A stretch of DNA of 64,000 nt from Butyrivibrio sp. INlla18 (GTDB lineage Bacteria; Bacillota; Clostridia; Lachnospirales; Lachnospiraceae). How positions within the stretch are numbered: the stretch's first letter is position 1; every line of letters starts with the position of its first letter. Positions 51,449 to 59,405 of the stretch are shown here, one piece after another. Made by a program: the position numbers and the translations under genes. The stretch is taken from contig NZ_FMXK01000008.1 in NCBI RefSeq assembly GCF_900103635.1, positions 124,001 to 188,000 of the forward strand. Reading direction: 5' to 3'. The notes under the pieces were generated by a model. It was given only the letters and a program-made list of their open reading frames with translations. It had not been told where the DNA came from and searched no databases.

Positions 51449-52978
51449 ATGGCAGGAAACAGAGACGACGAATTTGATTTCAGAGAGATAAAAGAGGGTG
51501 ATGATGGCTCAGATGTTGTGAATACAACATCTGAGTCTTCTGATACAACAACAGAAGATAACAACAAAACTGAATATGAAGATGTTTGTTTTGTATGCAG
51601 ACGTCCAGAGAGCAAAGCTGGTAAGATGTTCCATCTTCCAAACAATATCTGCATCTGTAACGACTGTATGCAAAAGACCATGGACACAGTCAGCCAGTTT
51701 GATTATCAGAACATGCTGAACAATCCAAATCTTATGAATGAACTCAACAAGAATACAAACGGGTTCCCAGGATTTGGTTTCTTTGGCATGGGAGATCAGC
51801 CTTTTGGCGGTATTCCTAATTCACAGAAGATCAAGAAAAAGAGTGAGAGCAAGGTTAAGCCAGCTTTTGATATAAAGAATATCCCAGCTCCTCACAAGAT
51901 CAAGGCTAAGCTTGATGAATATGTTATCGGACAGGATCAGGCTAAAAAAGTAATGTCTGTTGCGGTCTATAATCACTACAAGAGAGTAGCTACAGATACA
52001 ATGGATGATATTGAGATCGAGAAGTCAAACATCCTTCTTCTGGGACCTACAGGTAGTGGTAAGACTTATCTAGTTAAGACCCTTGCTAAGCTTCTTGATG
52101 TGCCTCTTGCTATTGCAGATGCTACATCTCTTACAGAGGCTGGTTATATCGGTGATGATATCGAGAGCGTAGTTAGTAAGCTTCTTGCAGCTTCTGGCAA
52201 TGATGTAGAGAAGACTGAGCACGGAATTATCTTCATCGATGAGATAGACAAGATTGCCAAGAAAAAGAATACTACATCAAGAGATGTTAGCGGCGAATCA
52301 GTTCAGCAGGGAATGCTCAAGCTTCTCGAAGGATCAAATGTTGAAGTTCCAGTTGGAGCAGGCAGCAAGAATGCCATGGTTCCTCTTACAACTGTTAATA
52401 CTAGAAATATTCTTTTCATCTGCGGTGGTGCCTTCCCAGATCTTGAGGAAATCATTACCCAGAGGTTAAATAAGAAGACATCAATCGGATTTGATGCAGA
52501 TCTTAAGGACAAATATGAAGATGATCCAAATCTTCTTTCAAATGTCACAGTGGAAGACCTCAAGAAATTCGGTATGATTCCTGAGTTCCTCGGAAGACTT
52601 CCTATTATCTGTACTCTTCAGGCTCTTGATAAAGAGATGCTGATACAGATATTAAAAGAGCCAAAGAATGCGATCCTTAAGCAGTATCAAAAGCTTCTTG
52701 CACTTGATGAAGTAGATCTACGTTTTGATGATTCAGCCCTAGAAGCTATTGCTGAGAAGGCTCTTGAAAAAGACACAGGAGCAAGAGCTCTTCGTGCCAT
52801 AATAGAAGATTTCATGCTGGATATCATGTATGAGATTCCTAAGGATGAAAATATCGGAAGAGTAACTATTACTCGTGACTATATTGAAAAGAAAGCAAGT
52901 CCTTTGATCGAGATCAGAGGAGAGAGCTTCCAACCTAGAATACCTCAGTTTAATACTGAAGCAGCAAAACAGGTTTAA
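51449..52978 (+). CDS. clpX: ClpX ATP-dependent unfoldase
   Basis: The 509-residue protein has an N-terminal acidic extension (about 1-45). The C4 zinc finger (CFVC then CICNDC) follows, then the AAA+ module with Walker A GPTGSGKT at 199-206 and Walker B IIFIDEIDKI (Asp264). Other marks are GFGF-like N-terminal linker residues and the C-terminal domain EKDTGARALRAIIE (sensor 2). The insertion around 75-130 makes it longer than the usual 415-430 residues. It unfolds substrates for ClpP; clpP is not in the window. Confidence 0.95.
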   Translation: MAGNRDDEFDFREIKEGDDGSDVVNTTSESSDTTTEDNNKTEYEDVCFVCRRPESKAGKMFHLPNNICICNDCMQKTMDTVSQFDYQNMLNNPNLMNELNKNTNGFPGFGFFGMGDQPFGGIPNSQKIKKKSESKVKPAFDIKNIPAPHKIKAKLDEYVIGQDQAKKVMSVAVYNHYKRVATDTMDDIEIEKSNILLLGPTGSGKTYLVKTLAKLLDVPLAIADATSLTEAGYIGDDIESVVSKLLAASGNDVEKTEHGIIFIDEIDKIAKKKNTTSRDVSGESVQQGMLKLLEGSNVEVPVGAGSKNAMVPLTTVNTRNILFICGGAFPDLEEIITQRLNKKTSIGFDADLKDKYEDDPNLLSNVTVEDLKKFGMIPEFLGRLPIICTLQALDKEMLIQILKEPKNAILKQYQKLLALDEVDLRFDDSALEAIAEKALEKDTGARALRAIIEDFMLDIMYEIPKDENIGRVTITRDYIEKKASPLIEIRGESFQPRIPQFNTEAAKQV

Positions 52979-52988
52979 AGACATAATT

Positions 52989-53020
52989 AAAGCCTCACGC
53001 AGATGCGTGAGGCTTTATAT
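52989..53020. terminator. Bidirectional terminator between clpX and the carbamate kinase gene
   Basis: AAAGCCTCACGCA (52989-53001) and its complement (53004-53016) form a 13-bp stem with A and T runs at the two ends, serving convergent genes. Confidence 0.9.
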
Positions 53021-53030
53021 ATGAAAGAAA

Positions 53031-53969
53031 TTATTCAAAAGTGATGAAAGTACCAGCTTTGCCCTTAAGAGCTGCATCAACAGAATCAAGTGATGTGATG
53101 AGAACTGATCCTTCGTGATTAGCTTCAAGGAATTCGATAGCAGCTTCAATCTTAGGAAGCATGTCTACCTCTCCAAACTCGCCAGCCTCGATATACTTCT
53201 TAGCATCAGCTACGTTCATCTTGAGGATTGGCTCCTGATCTTCCTTCTGGAAGTTCTTGTAAACGTAAGGAACTGAAGTTAAGATGATGAGTCTATCTAC
53301 TTTGAGGTCCGCTGCAAGCTTACCGGCAATAGCATCTTTTTCGATTACGGCAGAAGCACCCTTAAGAGTGTGTCCCTGCTGAATAACTGGGATTCCGCCA
53401 CCGCCACAAGCGACAACTTCCTGACCAGCATCTACAAGAGTTCTGATAGCGTCGATCTCGACGATCTCGATTGGCTTAGGAGCTGCAATGATTCTCTTGT
53501 ATCCGTTTCCAGGAATCTCTTTTACGAAGTTACCTTTTTTAACCTCGTTATCAGCGTCTTCCTTGGACATGTTACGTCCGATCTCCTTGGTAGGAGCGTA
53601 GAAGGCTTCATCATAAGGATCAACAGTAACCTGTGTGAGGATAGTGCTGACCGGCTTGTAGATTCCGCGCTTTGTGAGCTCTGTTCTAAGTGAGTTCTGA
53701 ATATCATAGCCAACATAGCCTTGGCTCATGGCACTGCAGACACACATAGGAGCTGAAGTGTAATCTATATACATTCTGTGAAGTTCGGTCATAGCTTTAT
53801 GGATCATGCTGACCTGTGGACCATTACTGTGAGTGATGACCAGCTGATAGCCGGCCTCAACGAGATCTGCAAGAGCTTTACCAGTGAGCTGTGTGGCAGC
53901 TCTCTGTTCCATGGTGTTGACACCAAGAGCTTCGTGACCTAGAGAAACAACTGCTTTGATATTTTCCAT
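53031..53969 (-). CDS. arcC: Carbamate kinase
   Basis: The 312-residue protein has the amino-acid kinase fold: VSLGHEALGVN-type phosphate loop at the N-terminus, VITHSNGPQVSMI, VACGGGGIPVI and EKDAIAGKLAADLKVDRLII. Length and motifs match carbamate kinases that make ATP from carbamoyl phosphate in arginine, agmatine or purine breakdown. No arginine deiminase or ornithine transcarbamylase gene is adjacent. It is divergent from the MATE gene; GAGGA precedes the start. A mis-annotation as a carbamoyl-phosphate-like enzyme is unlikely. Confidence 0.93.
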   Translation of the reverse strand: MENIKAVVSLGHEALGVNTMEQRAATQLTGKALADLVEAGYQLVITHSNGPQVSMIHKAMTELHRMYIDYTSAPMCVCSAMSQGYVGYDIQNSLRTELTKRGIYKPVSTILTQVTVDPYDEAFYAPTKEIGRNMSKEDADNEVKKGNFVKEIPGNGYKRIIAAPKPIEIVEIDAIRTLVDAGQEVVACGGGGIPVIQQGHTLKGASAVIEKDAIAGKLAADLKVDRLIILTSVPYVYKNFQKEDQEPILKMNVADAKKYIEAGEFGEVDMLPKIEAAIEFLEANHEGSVLITSLDSVDAALKGKAGTFITFE

Positions 53970-54129
53970 TTTGTCCTCGTTCCTGCACTACATCTGTGCT
54001 AGTAAGATACGACTATTGTACAATAATTGCTCTATTTTTGGAAGTTTCCACCTAAAAATATACTTGATATTTTATCAGAATGTAGTAGACTATCTCAGTA
54101 CCAAAAAACATGTTCGATATTGTGAAAGA

Positions 54130-55512
54130 ATGGTTTTAAACATGCAAAAAAGTAGTAATGTAAAAGACTTAACTGTAGGAAATCCAATGTCTCTTATCCT
54201 TGGATTTGCGCTTTCTCTTTTGTGGGGAATGCTCTTCCAGCAGTTGTACAACATCATAGATACAGCCATTGTTTCCTGGTTCCTTGGTAAAGAGGCTTAT
54301 TCAGGAATGGGCTCAACAGGATCCATCAACTTCCTTATCATGGGATTTTGTATGGGTGTATGTAATGGATTTGCGATTCCTGTAGCTCAGAGATTTGGAG
54401 CCAAAGACTATAAGAGCATGCGTAAGTTCGTAACACACTCCATCATCCTCAGTGCTATATTCGCTGTAGTGATGACAGTTCTTGTCAGTGTTTTCTGCAG
54501 ACAGATCCTTACTGCTATGAAGACACCTGAGTCAGTTTTTGAATATGCATACATTTATATATTAGTAATATTCCTTGGAATTCCAGTTACATATATGTAT
54601 AACCTTTTATCTGGAATCATCAGAGCTCTTGGAGATAGCAAGCACCCTGTTCAGTACCTGATCATTGGATCAGTTGTTAATATCGTTCTGGATATCGTGT
54701 TTATTGTTCCTTTCCACTGGGGAATCTTTGGAGCAGCCTTTGCTACAGTAATTTCTCAGGGCATTTCTGGAGCCCTTTGTCTTATCTATATTATTAGAAA
54801 GATTGACATCCTTCATTTGCAGAAGGAAGACTGGGAGCTTGATAGACATCACTTTGTGATTCTCCTCAATATGGGCGTTCCAATGGGGCTTCAGTATTCC
54901 ATCACAGCCATCGGAAGCGTAATCCTTCAGATTGCCATCAACTCCCTTGGAGAAGATGCTATCGCCGCTGTTACAACAGCCAGCAAGGTTGCGATGTTCT
55001 TCTGCATTCCATTTGATGCTCTTGGATCAACAATGGCAACTTATGGCGGACAGAACGTTGGTGCCAAGAAACTGGAGCACCTTCAGGATGGCCTCATTGC
55101 TGCCTGTAAGATTGGATGTGGCTATGCAATCTTAGCCTTTGTAGTCCTTGCACTTTTTGGAAGACAGTTCTCAATGATATTTCTGGAGGCAGGAGATGTG
55201 GCATGTCTAGACAACGCCCACCTGTTCCTCTTTTACAATAGCTTATTCTACGTACCACTTGCACTTGTAAATATTGTCAGATTCCTTATCCAAGGGATGG
55301 GCTTTTCAATGTTTGCAGTACTTGCCGGAGTAATGGAAATGATCGGACGAGGCGCAGTAGCCCTTCTCTTTGTTCCTAAATTCGGCTTCATAGCAATCTG
55401 CCTTGCAAGTCCAGCAGCCTGGATCCTTGCAGACGCATTCCTGATACCAGCCTTCATCATGGTTCGTAACAGACTTAGACGAATCTTCCAAGGTCAGGTA
55501 GAAGTATATTGA
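54130..55512 (+). CDS. MATE-family multidrug/cation efflux transporter
   Basis: The 460-residue membrane protein has about 12 helices with an internal repeat. Marks are GNPMSLILGFALSLLWGMLF, QLYNIIDTAIVSWFLG, GFCMGVCNGFAIPVAQRFGA and the mirrored GVPMGLQYSITAIGSVILQ. It probably exports drugs or metabolites with Na+ or H+. ATG 54130 is used; ATG 54142 (MQKSS) is equally possible, as neither has a strong ribosome binding site. The frame upstream, open to 53956, overlaps the arcC promoter region and is not convincing. Confidence 0.92.
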   Translation: MVLNMQKSSNVKDLTVGNPMSLILGFALSLLWGMLFQQLYNIIDTAIVSWFLGKEAYSGMGSTGSINFLIMGFCMGVCNGFAIPVAQRFGAKDYKSMRKFVTHSIILSAIFAVVMTVLVSVFCRQILTAMKTPESVFEYAYIYILVIFLGIPVTYMYNLLSGIIRALGDSKHPVQYLIIGSVVNIVLDIVFIVPFHWGIFGAAFATVISQGISGALCLIYIIRKIDILHLQKEDWELDRHHFVILLNMGVPMGLQYSITAIGSVILQIAINSLGEDAIAAVTTASKVAMFFCIPFDALGSTMATYGGQNVGAKKLEHLQDGLIAACKIGCGYAILAFVVLALFGRQFSMIFLEAGDVACLDNAHLFLFYNSLFYVPLALVNIVRFLIQGMGFSMFAVLAGVMEMIGRGAVALLFVPKFGFIAICLASPAAWILADAFLIPAFIMVRNRLRRIFQGQVEVY

Positions 55513-55525
55513 TCGGAAAAAAATT

Positions 55526-55566
55526 AAACCTCCGAGTGAGCCATTAGCAGGCTCTCGGAGGTTTTT
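55526..55566. terminator. Bidirectional terminator between MATE and GH2 genes
   Basis: AAACCTCCGAG (55526-55536) pairs with CTCGGAGGTTT (55554-55564), with an inner GAGCC/GGCTC stem. T and A runs lie at both ends. Confidence 0.9.
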
Positions 55567-55568
55567 GG

Positions 55569-57494
55569 TTACTGTTTTTTAAACCTTGTTAGAAGATGTG
55601 GATCAAGGTCTGGGTTGATCTTGGTGATTTTGCGGTCGTAGGTGATGAGGCCGTTTACTTCTTCTTCTACGTCGCTGAGCTGGGTGTAGACTACACCGGC
55701 TAGGCCCTTTGAAACAAGAGGCATGACGCTTGAGTTCATGATGTTATAGTAGGCGACACCTAGGTCATCTAGAGTGTCGTATTTTTTGTATCCAAAAACG
55801 CGGTCTACACTGGAGTGGCCATCTATGTGGCAGGTGAGTCCACCAAATTCCGAGATGACAAAAGCTCTGTGGTTAGGATCATCTTCCACGGTAAGTGGAC
55901 GGAAGTAGTTGTGTACACTTCTAAAGTCGCCGCTTCCTTCATCAAACCATCCGCTGGCCTGATCGATAGGTCTGGTGTCATCAAGGTCTTTTGCCATGAT
56001 CGTGGCACCAGCTGCGTTGAACTGTCCCCAGCCTTCGTTGAACAGAACCCAGGTGCCGATACTAGGCACGTTGTAGAGATAGCTGATGGTGTTCTGCATC
56101 TCCTGAAGCCATTCTCTGCGTCCATCTGCTGAATGCCTTGAAAATGCCTTGTAATAAGCAGGACCATCTGACATTCGCCCAAACACCTTTGGGAAAAGAG
56201 TTGGAAGGTATGAAACTACAGGCTTAGCATAGGATGAACCTCCGCTTACCATGTCCTGCCATACTATCATTCCAAGTCTATCGCAGTGATAGTACCAGCG
56301 AGCAGATTCAATCTTGATGTGCTTGCGCAGCATATTGAAGTGAAGTCTCTTCATCTCCTTAATGTCAAAGATAAGAGCTTCATCTGAAGGCGCTGTATAA
56401 AGACCATCTGGCCAATAGCCCTGGTCCAAAACTCCCATGAGGAAGTAAGGCTTATGATTTAAGCAAAAACGTCTAATGCCCTTCTCGTCATCCTCTACAG
56501 TAAATGAGCGCATTGCAAAGTATGAACTAACATGATCATCTGCGGTAGAGATCTGGATTGGATAAAGATAAGGATCTTCTGGGCTCCACAGATGAGGGTC
56601 ATCGATCTCAAACTTAAAGTTATAGTAAGATGCTGGTCCCTGTGAGTGATCTATACTTGCGCTAGGATAAGTATCTGATGAGTAGGAGAAGTCTCCGATA
56701 AAGAAATTATCTAAAGCATCATGTGATGCTGGAGACTTAACAAGCTCGTGACCTGGAATCTTAACAGTAACCTGACTTGGAAGATTTGTTGAAACTTCAA
56801 TAGATACTGTCTTTAGGTCTTTTTCTGGTCTGATGCGGAGCTCCCTGATGTATGTAGCTGGAACTTCCTCCATCCATACTGCCTGCCAGATGCCGCTCTG
56901 AGCGGTGTAATACATTCCACCTCTCTTGAGGGTCTGTTTGCCTCTGCTGTGATATGAAGAATCACTGGTGTCGCGAACCTTTACAACAAGAGTGTTGTTT
57001 TCAAAGGTCATGTTATCTGGTGTGTGATTGAGATAATCAGTGATATCCAGAGTAAATGGAAGATAGCCACCGCCGTGGTATCCTACGTGATCTTCGTTTA
57101 TGTATATGTCTGCAAACTGATCCACTGCTCCAAAGTGAAGGAGGATCCTTGAGTTTGGAGATTTTTTTGCTATCGTTGGGAGAGCTTTTTTGTACCAAAG
57201 AAGCTGATCTGGCTCAAGACGTCTTTCTACGCCTGAGAGCATTGACTCAGGAGAAAAAGGCACAAGTATTATACCCTCAAACTCTGATGGAATCTCCTCC
57301 ACTGAGTCGGGGGTAAAAGAATAATCCCAGTAGCCATTGAGATTGATATAGCTATCTCTTACAAACTGAGGTCTAGGATACTCCTTTAAAAGATTATCTG
57401 GATCGATTTTTTCACCCCAAGGGGTGTAAAGGCGATTAAGGACATCGTCTTCGTGCGGCTTATCGATTGCTTTGATTGCATCAATTAAGTCCAT
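55569..57494 (-). CDS. GH2-family glycoside hydrolase (beta-galactosidase/mannosidase-like)
   Basis: The 641-residue protein without signal peptide has a GH2 sugar-binding domain (LNGYWDYSFTPDSVEEIP, DITDYLNHTPDN), an Ig-like middle and a barrel. The acid/base lies in WVLFNEGWGQFN and the nucleophile Glu in VISEFGGLTCH. It is shorter than LacZ-type enzymes (about 1000 residues), matching the shorter GH2 group often found in gut Firmicutes. Substrate is unclear: galactose, glucuronic acid or mannose are all possible. The ATG ending at 57494 follows AAGGATGG. It is first of a leftward group that may include the three small genes at 57510-59199 upstream. Confidence 0.9.
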   Translation of the reverse strand: MDLIDAIKAIDKPHEDDVLNRLYTPWGEKIDPDNLLKEYPRPQFVRDSYINLNGYWDYSFTPDSVEEIPSEFEGIILVPFSPESMLSGVERRLEPDQLLWYKKALPTIAKKSPNSRILLHFGAVDQFADIYINEDHVGYHGGGYLPFTLDITDYLNHTPDNMTFENNTLVVKVRDTSDSSYHSRGKQTLKRGGMYYTAQSGIWQAVWMEEVPATYIRELRIRPEKDLKTVSIEVSTNLPSQVTVKIPGHELVKSPASHDALDNFFIGDFSYSSDTYPSASIDHSQGPASYYNFKFEIDDPHLWSPEDPYLYPIQISTADDHVSSYFAMRSFTVEDDEKGIRRFCLNHKPYFLMGVLDQGYWPDGLYTAPSDEALIFDIKEMKRLHFNMLRKHIKIESARWYYHCDRLGMIVWQDMVSGGSSYAKPVVSYLPTLFPKVFGRMSDGPAYYKAFSRHSADGRREWLQEMQNTISYLYNVPSIGTWVLFNEGWGQFNAAGATIMAKDLDDTRPIDQASGWFDEGSGDFRSVHNYFRPLTVEDDPNHRAFVISEFGGLTCHIDGHSSVDRVFGYKKYDTLDDLGVAYYNIMNSSVMPLVSKGLAGVVYTQLSDVEEEVNGLITYDRKITKINPDLDPHLLTRFKKQ

Positions 57495-57509
57495 AGCTTA
57501 CCATCCTTT

Positions 57510-58238
57510 TTATTCTGATTTCTTGGCCTTTTGCATTATAAGATCCTGATAAAAAGCGGCGAGAGTGCCGTTTCTATAAACGTTTATCCAAAGAAGTGGA
57601 ATTCCAAGTGTAAGGATTCCTAAGAGAAACAAAGGAACAAATGTAAGATTAAGTACTAGAAGCCTTAATCTGTGGCCATTCATGATCCTGCGACTGGTTA
57701 AGAGCAGCTCTTTGGCTGATCTGTCTGGGAAATCATGAAGAAGATAAAACGCCTGTGAATAGGTGATTCTAATATAAATATTAACAACTAGTTCAACCAA
57801 AACGGCTATGAGACCGAGCATTATAAGATCTGAAGATGGACTACTAGACTGTCTTAAGAGATATACAAGATATGAAGCTGGAAGACCAACAACAAAATCA
57901 ATGATCACAAAAAATGCCTGAATGATAACTGCTTTTTCAGGGTTCTTTTTGAAACCAAAGAAAAGATCGCTTATTGAAACTGTCTGTGAATAAACGAGAT
58001 TCATATAGAGGTATGTCTTGCCGGAAACAAGGATACCTATGAGAATATAGATAATGAGAACTATGAGTTCATTGATGATGAGCTGGACTACGCCGTTTGC
58101 TGTAACGGTAGCGATAGCACTAACGATAAAGATAATTACGGCATAGAGAATATCTGCACCTATCAGGGTGCCATACTTATCAAGGGCCTGTTCCCTGACG
58201 GAGGCCTTAAGTTCTGATGTTGATTTAAGATTAGTCAT
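57510..58238 (-). CDS. DUF975-family integral membrane protein
   Basis: The 242-residue protein starts ELKASVREQALDKYGTLIGA and has about six hydrophobic stretches, with YLYMNLVYSQTVSISDLFFG between helices and SAKELLLTSRRIMNGHRLRL near the end. Those marks (R-x-x-A-L-x-K-Y, then ELL-x-x-S-R-xx-M-xGH) match DUF975 proteins as I recall them; function unknown. GGGGAGTG precedes the start. Confidence 0.8.
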   Translation of the reverse strand: MTNLKSTSELKASVREQALDKYGTLIGADILYAVIIFIVSAIATVTANGVVQLIINELIVLIIYILIGILVSGKTYLYMNLVYSQTVSISDLFFGFKKNPEKAVIIQAFFVIIDFVVGLPASYLVYLLRQSSSPSSDLIMLGLIAVLVELVVNIYIRITYSQAFYLLHDFPDRSAKELLLTSRRIMNGHRLRLLVLNLTFVPLFLLGILTLGIPLLWINVYRNGTLAAFYQDLIMQKAKKSE

Positions 58239-58263
58239 TAAAAAGTTACACTCCCCAACATCC

Positions 58264-58758
58264 TCACACAGCCAGGTCTACATTGTTTCCCAGAAGTCCT
58301 TGTTTGTCCATGGACTTTCTTGCTTGCTGGTAAGGGTTTTCTTCGTTTGAATATTTTATCTTGGTTGCGGTTACTCCTCCGCTCACATAAGTACGTCCGC
58401 ATTCTGGACATACAGCGGTCTTGAGAGATACTGATGCCTGCAATACCTTGCCGTTATGCTGGGCGGCATCTTTGTAGGCATTACTAACATGCTCAGCCTC
58501 ATGACCTCTGACTCTTGCTGCTGCGGCCTGAGGGCTGATGTGCTGGGCGCTCTTAAAAGAAACCATCTCATCAGAACCGTCTTGATACTTGCGGTTCTTG
58601 CAGGTTTCACATTCCGCTGGAGATGAGAGCTTGCCTGGAGCTCTCTGGGTTGATTCATTTGGATTGAGGATTGGTTTACTGTCTGTAGCAGCCGCTGGGC
58701 TGTATGCCCCTGCTGAATATGCACCATATCCGCTATTAACAGCACCGATAATACTCAT
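58264..58758 (-). CDS. SprA-like putative metalloprotein (HEXXH, two CxxC)
   Basis: The 164-residue protein has HEAEH at about residues 86-90 within RVRGHEAEHVSNAYKDAAQ, an HEXXH-type zinc site, plus two Cys pairs, CETC (about 50-53) and CPEC (about 117-120), which could hold a zinc ribbon. This order resembles SprA-related putative metalloproteases. The N-terminus is Gly/Ala/Tyr-rich without a clear signal peptide. The ATG ending at 58758 (MSIIGAV) is preferred because AAGAGGTG lies just before it; a start 18 bp upstream overlaps that site. Proteolysis is not shown. Confidence 0.7.
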   Translation of the reverse strand: MSIIGAVNSGYGAYSAGAYSPAAATDSKPILNPNESTQRAPGKLSSPAECETCKNRKYQDGSDEMVSFKSAQHISPQAAAARVRGHEAEHVSNAYKDAAQHNGKVLQASVSLKTAVCPECGRTYVSGGVTATKIKYSNEENPYQQARKSMDKQGLLGNNVDLAV

Positions 58759-58785
58759 AGGCACCTCTTTTCCCATGCTGATAGG

Positions 58786-59199
58786 TTACTGATCTGTGGT
58801 AACTCCCAGTTCCTTTAGCATGTCGTCAAAGCTCTCGCCATTCATCTGCTCTGACATCTGATTTAACTGCTCTCTGTAGGTAGGATCAGTTAAAACATGA
58901 TAAAAACTTGATATTAAAACAAAGTAACCAACAACGATACCGATCGTTCCATAAATGATGCCCTTTTTGGCCTGTGGCAGGAGCTTTGGCTGAGAGCCTC
59001 TTGATAAAAGAGCCAGCACAACAGCGATACCGCCTAGGATAATGCCAATGTTCATAAAGAAACAAAATGGAACAGAAATAAGTCCTGTCACCATGGCAAC
59101 TGTGGCCAGATTTACATGTCTGTCAAGCTCGTTGTGAGTCTTGTTGTAGTTGTAATTGTTGTAGTAGTACTTGTCGTCCCCGTTTTCGCTTCCGTTCAT
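58786..59199 (-). CDS. DUF4190-like small membrane protein
   Basis: The 137-residue protein has a Tyr/Asn-rich N-terminus (DDKYYYNNYNYNKT). Two hydrophobic hairpin segments follow, about 30-65 (TVAMVTGLISVPFCFFMNIG, IILGGIAVVLALLSRG) and about 80-100 (GIIYGTIGIVVGYFVLISSF), with a Gln/Met-rich acidic tail. This pattern matches DUF4190 membrane proteins. It resembles the HtrA N-terminus in its Tyr/Asn-rich stretch. GAGGAG precedes the start. Confidence 0.75.
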   Translation of the reverse strand: MNGSENGDDKYYYNNYNYNKTHNELDRHVNLATVAMVTGLISVPFCFFMNIGIILGGIAVVLALLSRGSQPKLLPQAKKGIIYGTIGIVVGYFVLISSFYHVLTDPTYREQLNQMSEQMNGESFDDMLKELGVTTDQ

Positions 59200-59303
59200 G
59201 GTACTCCTCGTAGTTCAATTAATTGTGCGCATAATACGACACCTATATCATAAATATACAATAAAACAGCTGTTTTTACAATGTTTCCAGCACTTCTAGA
59301 GGC

Positions 59304-59333
59304 TTGAAAACGGTGGGAATTCACTGCTATAAT
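59304..59333 (+). promoter_or_regulatory. Sigma-A-type promoter of tex
   Basis: TTGAAA (59304-59309) and TATAAT (59328-59333) are separated by 18 bp, 73 bp before the tex start. Confidence 0.75.
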
Positions 59334-59405
59334 AGTGGAGTGTGTGGATTTATAAAAAATTCACGAAAAATTAACTTCAAGTTAAACCCATAATGTGAGG
59401 AAAGT

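Noticed and set aside
54064-54091. MATE promoter TTGATA/TAGACT
   Set aside because: The -10 is poor and the spacing 16 bp; too weak to list.
53956-54129. N-terminal extension of the MATE transporter (58 residues)
   Set aside because: It overlaps the start of arcC and the shared promoter region, and MATE proteins start near the GNPMSLIL helix.
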